Below are positions 49,201 to 60,294 of a DNA stretch of 64,000 bases, piece after piece. A program made the translations under genes and the position numbers. The notes under the pieces are model-generated. The model was not told the DNA's origin. It saw nothing but the letters and a program-made list of their open reading frames with translations, and ran no database searches. How positions within the stretch are numbered: position 1 is the stretch's first letter; every line of letters begins with the position of its first letter. The stretch comes from Prochilodus magdalenae (Eukaryota > Chordata > Actinopteri > Characiformes > Prochilodontidae), in the NCBI GenBank assembly GCA_024036415.1, contig JAMWET010000762.1, positions 155,001-219,000 of the forward strand. Direction: 5' to 3'.

Positions 49201-52200
49201 GTGAGGGGAGAGAGGGTTTTGGTGTGAGGTGTGTGGCAGAGTGAGTGAGAGAGGGTTTGGTGTGAGGTGTGTACAGAGTGAGGGAGAGAGGGTTTGGTGT
49301 GAGGTGTGTACAGAGTGAGGGAGAGAGGGTTTGGTGTGAGGTGTGTACAGAGTGAGGGAGAGAGGGTTTGGTGTGAGGTGTTTACAGAGTGAGGGAGAGA
49401 GGGTTTGGTGTGAGGTGTGTACAGAGTGAGGGAGAGAGGGTTTGGTGTGTGGTGTGAACAGAGTGAGGGAGAGAGTGGTTTGGTGTGAGGGTGTGTGTCA
49501 GGTGTGTACAGAGTGAGGGAGAGAGGGTTTGGTGTGAGGTGTGTACAGAGTGAGTGAGAGAGGGTTTGGTGTGAGGTGTGTACAGAGTGAGTGAGAGGGG
49601 TTGGTGTGAGGTGTGTACAGAGTGAGGGAGAGAGGGTTTGGTGTGAGGTGTGTACAGAGTGAGTGAGAGCGGGTTTGGTGTGAGGTGGTTCAGATGTTCT
49701 GTACAGTGGTGGTGATGGGAACCAGGTTTCTCCATGTCTAGAACACACATATAGACACTTTATTGACTATCTAACCCACCAGTGAGCCTACACGTGTCTT
49801 CTGAGTGTGTATGGAATGTTGAGGATGAAAATCTGGAAAACCTGGAAATACTAAGTTCCTTTGGGGGACTATTTGACCTCACAGCGCCCTGCAGCATGTA
49901 TCCCTCCACCATGAATGGAGTTTAAGGCTGAGATCTTCTCCACACTATCATAAACAGCGTCTCAGACATCAGGCAGCGTATTCAGAACCACCTCATGTAG
50001 GAACTTCCTGTGAGGGAGCTTTTAGAGGGGACGTCTGGTTACCTTCACCACCACTGTGAACAGATCTGACTCAGTGGGTTTCTCTGGAACGGAGCACTTT
50101 ACACTGAACTGTTCTGAATGACCTTTGTTCACATCACAGCCGTTTAATTATGCTGAGATTTTTAAAGACTGGTGGACTTGCCCTTTAACACAGAGATCAG
50201 TCTTAAAGGGACAGTAGGGTTAAATGTGGGGGGCACGGTACCCCCACACATACGTCATAACCAGACCTCACACAGCAGAGTATACGTAACGGTGTTCATG
50301 TGCCTGGGGTCGCATTTGGGGTCACGGGGTCACAACACTTAGTTAGCAAAACTCGCAGATGCTCCTTCTTCCAACTCTCCGTTCCACCTTAAATGGTGGG
50401 GTGGTTGCGTTTGGGCAGCGTAACTACTGCTTCATTTAAGGTGGAGCGGAAATTAGCGAATTAGAAGTTCACTGATAGGACCAGGATGCAAAAATCTGCG
50501 ACATTTAAGGTGGAACTGCAAAATTCAAACAAACGCTTGAACGTCAGTGCTGGACAATTTAAGGTGGAACGGGAAAATGCAGACAATGAGCTGACGTATA
50601 GGAAGTCGGATATTAGCGCCAGAATGCAGCTTCTGCACCATTTAAGGTGGGATGGAAGTTCAAATAATTAGCTAAATGTCTGCCCCAGAATGTGCGCGCT
50701 GCACCGTTTAAGGTGGAACGGGAAAACACATAAGAAACTGACCCATAGGAAGCCGGATATCAGCATCAGAATGTAACTGCTGCACCATTTAAGGTGGAAC
50801 AGGAAAACTCGAAAACGCCTGCGAATAGGAAGCCAGCTCCAGCCTCGTGTGTTCAATGAACACCTACATATTCTGGAGAAGCTCGTCCGTGTCCAGCTGG
50901 ACTTGCATAAACACTGTACGTGAACTCGCGGTGACCTTCAGCGTCAGATAAAATGATTTCACTGACTAGAGGCGACTGTAAACAGGCGCGCGCGGATACG
51001 GCCGGCCTCGCGTGCGTGTGTTTACGCGTGAAGGCTTTGTGACACGGTTGTTTAGGTTTGGGCTAATACGGTGACGCGCTCCGGTTTCCGGACGGTGAGT
51101 GGACAGCCTGTTTGTTTGTGCTCGTGTCTGGGAGATGATTGGTTTATCCGCCGTCGCGTGGGAGAAGCAGCGCATCTCAGAGCACGTTTCGTCATTTCAT
51201 AAGCTGAGTGGAACTGACTAATAAGGTGATGATACAAGAAAGTCACCCGTCACTTCTCTCCTCACAGTAATCTCGTTTACCACACCACATGTCCTCAGGA
51301 CATTAGACAATAGAGCTCTGACTTCATCCCACCCCACATTTCCACCTTAAGAAGACCACCTTATGAGGTACATCCATGTCTATCAGCTCCACTGACCATA
51401 CAGGACACTCTGTAGGTGTACAGGTCCAGACTGTAGTCCATCTGTTTCTCTGTGTACTGTATTACCCTGTTCTTCAATGGTCAGGACCCCCACAGGACCA
51501 CCACAGGACCCCCACAGAGCAGGTATGATGTGGGTGGTGGATCATTCTCAGCACTGCAGTGACACTGACGTGGTGGTGGTGTGTTAGTGTGTGTGGTGCT
51601 GGTGTGAGTGGTCCTGTGGGCGGAGTCCTGTGGGCAGCGTCCTGTGAACAGCGTCCCTTGCCCACTGATGAAGGACTAGAGGATGACCAACACTGCACTG
51701 TGCAGCAGCAGATGAGCTATCGTCTCTGACTGTCCATCTACAAGGTGGAGCAGCAAGGTAGGAGTGTCTAATAGAGTGGACAGTGAGTGGACACAGTGTC
51801 CCAACACTCCAGCAGCACTGCTGTGTCTGATCCACTCACACCAGCACCACCCACACTAACACACCAACACCACGTCAGTGTCCCTGCAGTGCTGAGAATG
51901 ATCCACCACCCACATCATACCTGCTCTGTGGTGGTCCTGTGGGGGTCCTGTGGGGGTCCTGACCATTGAAGAACAGGGTAATACAGTACACAGAGAAACA
52001 GATGGACTACAGTCTGGACCTTTACAACTACACCTAGTGTCCTGTATGGTCAGTGGAGCTGATATGATGGACAGGAAGTGTCGAAACAGGGAGGTGGAGC
52101 TAATGAAGTGACAGGTGATTGTGTGGTATATTAAGTCTATTGGTTCCACATTAAAGGTGCCGCAGGGGCATTTCTGTGATCTGGTTCTAGAATGAAAGGA

Positions 52201-55059
52201 GCTGTTTCCACTTTTATGGTCAGGGATACGACCGTAACGTCACATCCCACAGACACGTCTCCTAGATCCAGCCACACCCACACCCACACCGGCCCACCTG
52301 CCCACATTCCTCTCATCAGCTGTTTGCTTGTGTTGTGCAGGGCAGCAGACTGGAAGCTGGATGCTCCTGATTGGACAGGTCGGATGAGGGTGACGGCCCG
52401 GGGGAAAGTGGCCTACATTAAACTAGAGGACAAAATCTCAGGTAAGTACCTATAGTACAGAACAGCTCGACCCTACATGCTCATATACACTCATCATCAT
52501 CATCATCAGAAGCTCCCAGAAGGAGGTGTGGGAGTGCAGGTGTGTTGGGAAGGAGGATAAAGGTGACCAGGATCAATAACTGGTGATAAATGTAGACTGA
52601 TATGATCAATATTTATTGAGCTACACATACAGAAGTCTGTCTCTCAGTATGGCGTCGGGCCGCCGTGTTTGCTAACCCAACACGCCAGACGTCTCGGTAT
52701 GGAGCTGTAGAGGTTCCTGATGGAGTCCTGTGATAATCCATCCCATGCAGCTTGAACATCCTCACACAGTTCCTGCAGATGGTGCGGTAGGGGTGGAGGT
52801 GGAGGGACACCAGGTCTTCTGGACGTGTTACGACAAACTGGTCATCTCGGTGCTGACCACGGTGCCTCCACACACGGATTCGTTGGGCGTCTCCACCAAG
52901 ACTGAAGCGGGACTCGTCACTGAAGATGACCCGCTGCCATTCTGAGTCACTCCATGACAGTCTGGTACGACACCACTGCAGTGTTTGGTGACGGTGACGT
53001 GGTGTTAAGGACAGTCGTGGTAACGGTCTGTGTGCATGTAGTCCTGCGCGGTGCAGCCGTCTGCCGATGGTGCTGCACTAACAGGATGACCCGTGGAGGA
53101 CACCACGGCTCACTGGATGTCTGTAATGGTGGTGTTGGGTCAGTTAGGTACGGCAGTTAGTCAGTTGATTCTGTCTGGGTACATGCAGGAGGTTAAAGTC
53201 TAGACCTTGTACACAGGACAGTAGTCTGAGGGTCACCGGGGGTGGGATACAGTCAGCAGGGGTCCTCCCCTTATCAGGCCAGCAGAGCGATTCATGCTCG
53301 CTATCTGAGTAATGACCCGGACACACTTTAAGTAAGCCTGCTGGTGACTGCTGTGAGCAAAGTGACATTAATTTGGTGGAATTCATTGCGATCAGAACTA
53401 CCATCAAGTTCAACCTTGCCGCACACATCTCACCGGTAACGCTATGCCGTGTCCCAGCCCAAACCTGTCACCATTGGTTTTCCCTACTGGCGGTAAACAA
53501 AACACGAAAGAGACAGCAGGACACGGTCTTCAGTTCTTCTGTTTGTTATAAATGAGTTAGCTAGATCGCTAACTGCTATGCTAGCTCTATGGCTAACCAC
53601 CACCACACACAGGTCATGCCAATAACCCAGACCTTTCAGCTTATGGTCAACATTCTACACGAGTGTATAACTGTCATGAGCACAGTTATGTTCAGTTTTG
53701 TGTTTTTTACTGTTTGTGGTAGACGAGCTAGCCAACTTGCTAACCAATATTTTAATTCCTTGGCTAACCGCTGCTCCGCACAAGTCATTTCACTGTCGCT
53801 ATCCACACCAGTCATCTGTAGTTTATTGGTATGACTCCATGTACAGGACTACTATGTATGTAATCATCTGACACAGCCATCTTTACATTTGTGTTTTTAA
53901 TGCTGGTTAGCTAGCTTGCTAACTCCAGTTCTAGCTCCATGCCTAACCACCACTGCACACAGGTCACGCCAGTGATCTAGACCTTTTTGCTATTGCATAT
54001 GCGTATATAATTAAAGTTGTTTTTTTTTTCAGTTTTGTATTTTTTTACTCTTTGTGGTAGACGAGCTAGCCAGTATGCTAACCACTATTTTAATTCCTCG
54101 GCTAACCGCTGCTGCACACAAGTCATTTCACTGTCGCCATCTACGCCACTCATCTACGGCTTTTTGGTATGACTCAGTGTACTGCACTACTACGTATGCC
54201 ATCATCTGACATGACAATCTTCACAGTTGTGTTTTTATTGTTGGTTAGCTAGCTTGCTAGCTGCTATGCTAGCTTCATGACCACCACTACACACAGGTCA
54301 CGCCAGTTATCTAGACCCTTATGCTGTTGGTCAACATTCCGCATGAGCGTATATAATTATCCCACACAGTGTTTTCACTGATTGTGGTAGGCGAGTTAGC
54401 CGGCTTGCTAACCCCTATTTGAATTCCTTGGCTAACCACTGCTGTAAGTCATTTCACCGTCGCCATCCACGGCCGTCATCTACAGCTGTTTGGTGTGACT
54501 CACATGCAATCATCGGAGATAACCATAATCACGCTGATGCTTAGCTAACTTGCTAACAGCATCAGTAAAATGGCACCAATTATCCGCAGCCTCGTTTCAC
54601 AGGACGGCATGAACTGCTAATGTCTAGCGCTAATGCTAATCGGTGGCTGTTTGTTTATATATCCGACTCTCGTCCTGCAGGGGAGCTGTTTGCCCAAGCC
54701 CCAGTGGAACAGTATCCCGGCATAGTAGTGGAAACCGTCAGCGACTCCAGCCGCTACTTCGTTCTTCGGATTCAGGACGACAGCGGTGAGAATATAGACC
54801 TCTGTATGAGCTTCTTAAATCAGGAACCGCAATCACCCCCCCACCTTTCCCCTTGACCCCCAATATTTGTTCTCAGGTCGAAGTGCATTCATCGGCATCG
54901 GGTTCGGAGACCGGGGGGACGCTTTCGATTTCAATGTGGCTTTGCAGGATCATTTCAAGTATGTGTCACGTTCTGATTTCAGTCTATTCATTTCTATAAT
55001 GGTGTTAAGTACACATTACAGTGTGGGTCTCATTCCGAAAATGAGTCTCCTAGTCTCTG

Positions 55060-55091
<32 letters not shown>

Positions 55092-58000
55092 GTGCTGTTC
55101 CTCAGGTGGGTGAAGCAGGATAGCGAGTTCAGTAAGCAGGCTCTGGTTCCAGACTCAGGCCCTAAATTAGACCTGGGCTTTAAAGAAGGCCAGACCATCA
55201 CTCTCAACATCGGGGTAAATACTGCTGATCCTGATGCTGATGTGTTCAAACGCACCGTTGACTCTCCAAGCCCATTCAGAACCAAGTCCGGAAGCTAAGC
55301 TGTTGTGTGTTTTGAGTTCGTCACGTTGTGATGTCATAACTAGGGCTTTTCTGTTGGCAGATTTCCAACACCACAGGGTTTTGGTGCCTTACTGTGTGAC
55401 CGCTCCCAGAAACCAAATGTAGTCTCAACTATGACCGCATTTACATATGACCGCAATTCAGCCTGTGCCAGTTTAGCCCTGCCCATTCAGCCAATAGCAG
55501 TTTAGCCCCATTCATTCAGCCTGCAGCGGTTTAGCCTCCCATTCATACAGCTGCAGTTTAACTCCGTCCATTCAGCCTATAGTTCTTTAACCAGTTCAGC
55601 CCCACCCATGCGGCATATGGCAGTTTAGCTCCACCCTTTAGCCCATAGCGGTTTAGCTCCACCTATTCAGTCTATAGCAGTTTGGCTCCACCTGTTCAGC
55701 CTATAGCAGTTTAGCTCCACCTATTCAGTCTATAGCAGTTTAGCTCCACCTATTCAGTCTATAGCAGTTTAGCTCCACCTATTCAGCCTATAGCAGTTTA
55801 GCTCCACCCATTCAGCCTATAGCAGTTTAGCTCCACCCATTCAGCCTATAGCAGTTTAGCTCCACCCTTTCAGCCGATAGCAGTTTAGCTCCACCTATTC
55901 AGTCTACAGCGGTTTAGCTGCACCCGTTCAGCCTATAGCAGTTTAGCTCCACCCGTTGAGCCTATAGCAGTTTAGCTCCACCCGTTCAGCCTATAGCAGT
56001 TTAGCTCCACCTGTTCAGCCTATAGTAGTTTAGCTCCACCCGTTCAGCCTATAGCAGTTTAGCTCCACCCATTCAGCCTATAGCAGTTTAGCTCCACCCA
56101 TTCAGCCTATAGCAGTTTAGCTCCACCCATTCAGCCTATAGCAGTTTAGCTCCACCTGTTCAGTCTATAGCAGTTTAGCTCCACCCATTCAGCCTATAGC
56201 AGTTTAGCTCCACCCATTCAGCCTATAGCAGTTTAGCTACACCTATTCAGTCTATAGCAGTTTAGCTCCACCCATTCAGTCTATAGCAGTTTAGCCCCAC
56301 CCATTCAGTCTATAGCAGTTTAGCTCCACCCATTCAGCCTATAGCAGTTTAGCTACACCTATTCAGTCTATAGCAGTTTGGCTCCACCTGTTCAGCCTAT
56401 AGCAGTTTAGCTCCACCCATTCAGCCTATAGCAGTTTAGCTCCACCCATTCAGCCTATAGCAGTTTAGCTACACCTATTCAGTCTATAGCAGTTTAGCCC
56501 CACCCATTCAGTCTATAGCAGTTTAGCTCCACCCATTCAGCCTATAGCAGTTTAGCTACACCTATTCAGTCTATAGCAGTTTGGCTCCACCTGTTCAGCC
56601 TATAGCAGTTTAGCTCCACCTATTCAGTCTATAGCAGTTCAGCTCCATCTATTCAGCCTTCAGTACCCTAACCCCTCCCATTCATCCTAGAGCGGTTTAA
56701 GCCCATCTATTCAGTATTTAGCTCCACCCAGCAGTTTATGCTGGTGGTGTAAGATGGAATATACCAATAATCTCACTTGCGCTCGAACAGCCGACAAACT
56801 GATTAACCATCCACTATGTACAATTTTCCATGGAGCGCCCATTCAACCAACGCCCAACAGCAGTTTAGCCCTGCCTTAGAGTGATGTAGAGTGTTGTTCC
56901 TGCAGACAGTCTGGTACATGAGTTATGGGAGCTGAACTAAACATAGTGCTGTTCCTGGCTGTCGGGAAGCAAGTCGGACATCAAACATCGGAAATTCAAA
57001 GAGAAATTCTTGTTTTCCAGCAAAGCAAAAAGAAAGAAAAGTCCCGTCCCCAAAGTTCAGGTGGGTTTGGACTCCTTCCACCTCCTCCAAGTGGGAAGAT
57101 AGCCCCACCTCCTTCAGCTTCACCCACCAATCCCAGCACAGACCCGCTGACTGGAGTCAGTGACACAGGTAAACGTGAGTGTAGGTGTGGTCTGATATTG
57201 GGATAAGAGGAACTCCACCTGGTGTCTGCTGACTGTGTTGATGGGTTCTCTCCTCAGGTTGTTTGTTAGACTTAGCCAGCAGTAACTCGGATGATCAGGT
57301 CCAGCCCGCCGCTCCCACCACAAACACGGACGTGTGGGGGGATTTTGCGTCTGACAGGTAAAGTCCAGACTATAGAGGGGCTTTAAAAAGAAATGGCTTT
57401 GTTCCTATGGGACCACGCGGTGCTGCGGGAAGGTTTATGGATTCATCCTTTTAATCGGTTCATAAGTTTCTAAATACAAGTCACATCACATCTGATCAGT
57501 TTTCCATTTGGGTCTATGGGAAAGGAAGGAGATACCAGTGAAACGATGGCGTCAGATCACTGTCAAAACTAGGGGGCGCAAAAACACAGGGCTAAAATCA
57601 TACACCTGCAGGTTTAACGTTCCACATGTGTGAACGTGCCACTCATGAGAACCTGCGAGCACGAAAAGAAGATCTGCATGCGGATATTTCATTATACCGC
57701 TCACACGGTCTGGGTTTCATTCTGATCTGCTTTCCTTCTGGACCTCTTAGTTTTCCTCGGGTGCCAGTGCGTTACTGTCGGCTGCTCTCTGCGCTTGCGA
57801 GGGGTCTTGAAGGCGGTGGTTTTGATAGTTTGGGGGCGGGCATATGGGCCGATTCTGTTAGCAAATGCTATTGGCTAATGGCTCCTGGTGTCGTGACTGA
57901 CTGCCACTACGAAACGGCTTCTTCAGAATGACAAAGATGGCGGACAAAGAGGAACACAAAGAGCTGAGATCAATGAAATTAAATTAAATTAAATTAAATA

Positions 58001-59957
58001 AATTATAAATGAAATAATAAATTAAAGCCAGGTGCTGGTTTATCTAATTTAGTGTTAATAATGGAATATCGGCCCCCCGTACTGTGCTACAGAATGTGGA
58101 CAGTGTTACGTGTGTATAGTAAATGTGTAAGTCCAGCTGATCGATTTCTCTCTTAAAGGATGAAGCTACGTTGCCGTTGCGCTTAACTCTACCGTCAGCT
58201 AGCGAGGACAGGGGACAGACAAACGGGACTTTATAAAAGAGTATATACGTCTGACGCTCTGTTTTGATGGAAGACCTGCTTCAGCATACTGATGATGCGC
58301 CTCGCTGTATTCTGTAACTGCCTGTTGATTGAAGTGGGCTACAGGAGGTGTTAATCAGTGAATCAGATAAACCAGTGATCGGTTTTTAATTGATCTCAGC
58401 TGTCGGCGTTCCTCTTCGTCCGCCGTCTTCGTAGTTCTGGAGAAGGCGTTTCGTAGTGGGTTGGTGGTCAGTCACAATACCAGGTGCCATCAGCCAATAG
58501 ATACGCTGAGAGAACCGGGCCATGTGCCCCTAAACTGTCGAAACCACCCCGTCGAGACTGGAGCGCAGAGAGCAGCCGACGGTAACTCACTTTACGCCCC
58601 AGGAAAACTAAGAGGTCCAGAAGGAAAAGCGAATCAGAAATAAAAACCAGACCATGTGAGCGATATTTTAAAATATCGCAGGATTCACACGTGACAATTA
58701 AAAACCTGCAGGTGTATGTTTTTCACCCGGTGTTTTTGCGCCCCCTAGTTTTGACAGTGATCTGACACCATGTAAACCACCTAACACAAACAATTATTTA
58801 GTTTCTCATTGAATTATTAAACATCGTGATCCAGCGTTGAACGTGTTTGTTGGTAAAACTATGTGAACCTGAAGAAATATAGAAAATTCAGCGTCATCCA
58901 GCAAAGATGACTCCAAGACTGAGGCATGGAATACCCGGGTAGCTCACAAAGAACTCCAGGGGAACAGCTGAGGATCTGCCGGCCTCTCTTACACTGGCTA
59001 AGGTGAACTCTGAACCAGAACCGTATGTATGGAATAACAGCATGGAGAAAACCACTAGAACATTCCTGCCTGTTTAAAGTTTCCTAAAGACCACCTGGAA
59101 GAGCGAAAAGACCACTAAAATGAGGAAAAAAGTGATATATATCTTAAATGAACAAATTAGGCTCAGCAAACCTGAACACTGCGTTCCAGCGCAAGAACCT
59201 CATCCCAGCTGTGAAACATGGTGGTGGTAGTATCACAGCTTGGAGCTGCTCTAGCCATAATCGATGGAGCTATGAGTTCTGGATTGTACTGAGGAATTCT
59301 CCAGGAGAATGTTGGGACATCACCAGACATCGACCCCTGAACACACCAGGTAGTCCACAAAGAACAGGGAGAGCTGAAGGAGCGCTGCATTCTGGGACGG
59401 CTGAGTCCTAATCCAGATCCTAATCCAGTAGAGGTGTTGAGGCGGAACCGAACGTAAGGTGTTCATGCTGAAAGGCCCACCAGCATAACAGAGCTGGAGC
59501 AGGAGGAGCAGACCGGGATTCCTCCAGGTCAATGTGCAGAGCTGATCTACAGCTACAGGAACCGCTCGGTTGGGGTCATTGGTGCTGGAGGAGGTCACAC
59601 CAGCTCCGGACGGCAGAGGTTCACAGAGGGGCACAAACTTTTACCAGAGAAGAGATTCAATATTAGAATATTAGAGTTAATAAACGAATGAAAACACTAT
59701 GTAATTATTGGTGTTCACGGACTCAGACTCAGAACCGGCACTGTGGGGTTAAACCCTAGCCCTTTCATTCAACTCTGTTGTGATTATACCATACCCATAA
59801 TGCAACACAGGACAGATATGTGTGCAGAGTGCAAATCCCAAGGAGCTGATGGTTCTCCTGACCGCGTTAGCACCGTAGCTAAAGTTTCTGCATGCTAATG
59901 TTGTTGTTGGATCGTGTATCATTTTCTTTCAGCATACTGAACACCAGCTCCTGCTAG
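46260..59957 (+). CDS. necap1: adaptin ear-binding coat-associated protein 1 (NECAP1)
   Basis: Exons are 46260-46354, 52341-52441, 54681-54785, 54877-54958, 55106-55214, 57021-57168, 57258-57357 and a provisional 59933-59957. Phases join throughout, giving about 254 residues. NECAP binds AP-2 and controls clathrin-coat assembly in endocytosis. The N-terminal PHear domain is intact: [54 protein letters not shown] and [19 protein letters not shown]. The region [12 protein letters not shown], a [16 protein letters not shown] proline stretch and an AP-2-binding WGDF (WxxF) motif follow. The last exon reads only ILNTSSC before a stop, whereas NECAP proteins normally end in WVQF, so the terminal exon is uncertain. 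Most signature residues favour NECAP1 over NECAP2, and the neighbour aicda agrees with human 12p13.31. Introns are bloated with minisatellites and transposons. Confidence 0.85.
46620..49690. repeat. 36-bp minisatellite array 1, necap1 intron 1
   Basis: The unit is ggtttggtgtgaggtgtgta plus cagagtgagggagaga, roughly 85 copies. The first third and the end are regular. The middle (about 46850-49250) has many single-base insertions and unit-length changes. The antisense open frame of 377 codons (48615-49748) is a by-product of the 12-codon period and codes for nothing plausible. Confidence 0.95.
49698..49795. repeat. dispersed repeat shared with 25.25-25.35 kb
   Basis: It is nearly identical to the sequence at 25248-25350 (tacagtggtggtgatgggaa through cactttattgactatctaac). 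It abuts the end of minisatellite array 1. Confidence 0.7.
49796..50370. other. necap1 intron 1, no feature recognised
   Basis: Unique-looking intron sequence between the dispersed repeat and the MITE cluster. No exon or RNA gene was seen. Confidence 0.4.
50380..50835. mobile_element. palindromic MITE plus tandem array of its right ends
   Basis: A complete palindromic copy (ttccaccttaaatggtgggg ... catttaaggtggagcgg) spans 50383-50452. It is followed by five more right ends (tttaaggtggaac or close) near 50503, 50559, 50640, 50706 and 50787. Between them a motif like ataggaagccggatatcagc repeats. The spacing is about 56-81 bp. Confidence 0.75.
51381..52064. mobile_element. fold-back nonautonomous DNA element, copy 2 (complete)
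   Basis: The left end tatcagctccactgaccata and the right end tatggtcagtggagctgata are exact reverse complements. The arms, including the GTGGTGGTGGTGTG block, mirror each other for about 250 bp each. The loop contains variants of gtcctgtgggcagcg. It is the full-length relative of the copy at 8.0-8.8 kb. It encodes no protein. Confidence 0.85.
52615..53155 (-). mobile_element. internally deleted Tc1/mariner transposase relic, copy 2
   Basis: On the minus strand it encodes [20 protein letters not shown] and then the same abrupt jump to the C-terminal region as copy 1 (34975-35435). The two copies are in opposite orientation. It is in necap1 intron 2. Confidence 0.7.
53560..54545. repeat. three ~335-bp tandem copies in necap1 intron 2
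   Basis: The block starting gtagacgagctagccaactt at 53719 recurs at 54058 and 54387 (offsets 339 and 329 bp). Each is followed by ggctaaccgctgct, caagtcatttcactgtcgcc and tatgactca-type phrases. Copies are about 80-90% alike by eye. They hold many gctagc motifs. Confidence 0.8.
55455..56690. repeat. 29-bp minisatellite, about 40 copies, necap1 intron 5
   Basis: The unit agctccacccattcagccta plus tagcagttt repeats across the intron between the exons at 55106 and 57021. Variant units (acacctattcagtc) recur in blocks. Confidence 0.92.
57545..58771. mobile_element. 1.2-kb nonautonomous DNA transposon with long inverted ends
   Basis: The left end starts atggcgtcagatcactgtca, then aaactagggggcgcaaaaac; the right end is its reverse complement, finishing tgacagtgatctgacaccat. 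Pairing continues inward through aaacctgcaggtgtatg. It resumes between gaccatgtgagcgatatttt and the left-side aaaatatcgc-type sequence, and between ccttctggacctcttagttt (57735) and aaactaagaggtccagaagg (58605). So nearly 200 bp at each side can fold back. The interior has no transposase. It sits in necap1 intron 7. Confidence 0.8.
58890..59650 (+). mobile_element. degenerate Tc1/mariner transposase relic
   Basis: Broken plus-strand frames give [20 protein letters not shown], near the typical Tc1 VKHGGGSVMVWG motif. Later come [12 protein letters not shown] (a remnant of SPDLNPIEHLW) and a C-terminal [17 protein letters not shown]. Stops and frameshifts make it dead. It lies just before the provisional last exon of necap1. 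Confidence 0.7.
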
Positions 59958-60294
59958 GGTTCAGCACGGTGCTGTGTTGACTCTGTTGATAGAGGAGACT
60001 AATAATCTCATTAAAATGTCTCTGGTCAGTTTGTGGTCCGGGAGAAGGAAACGTTTGGCCGGTCAAGTCTTTGTACTGTCAGCTAAAATCTTAGACAAAT
60101 GTTTAGCTTGTATCATAAACGCTGTAATTGCAGGATTGGTTTGGAGCGCCGTGAACTCCAGGCAGGGGAAATGGACATGTTTTTGCCGCCCCCTGGTGGC
60201 TGATTATGGGTTTACACTGAATTCCATCCTAGGTCAGGGTAGTTAGTGTTCATGAATGAGCAAAACTGTCCCTCTCATAATCCTCACATCATTC

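Noticed and set aside
48615..49748. 377-codon antisense open frame rich in Ser-Leu-Thr-His
   Set aside because: It lies wholly in the 36-bp minisatellite; 36 is a multiple of three, so the frame stays open by chance. No family match and no splice context.
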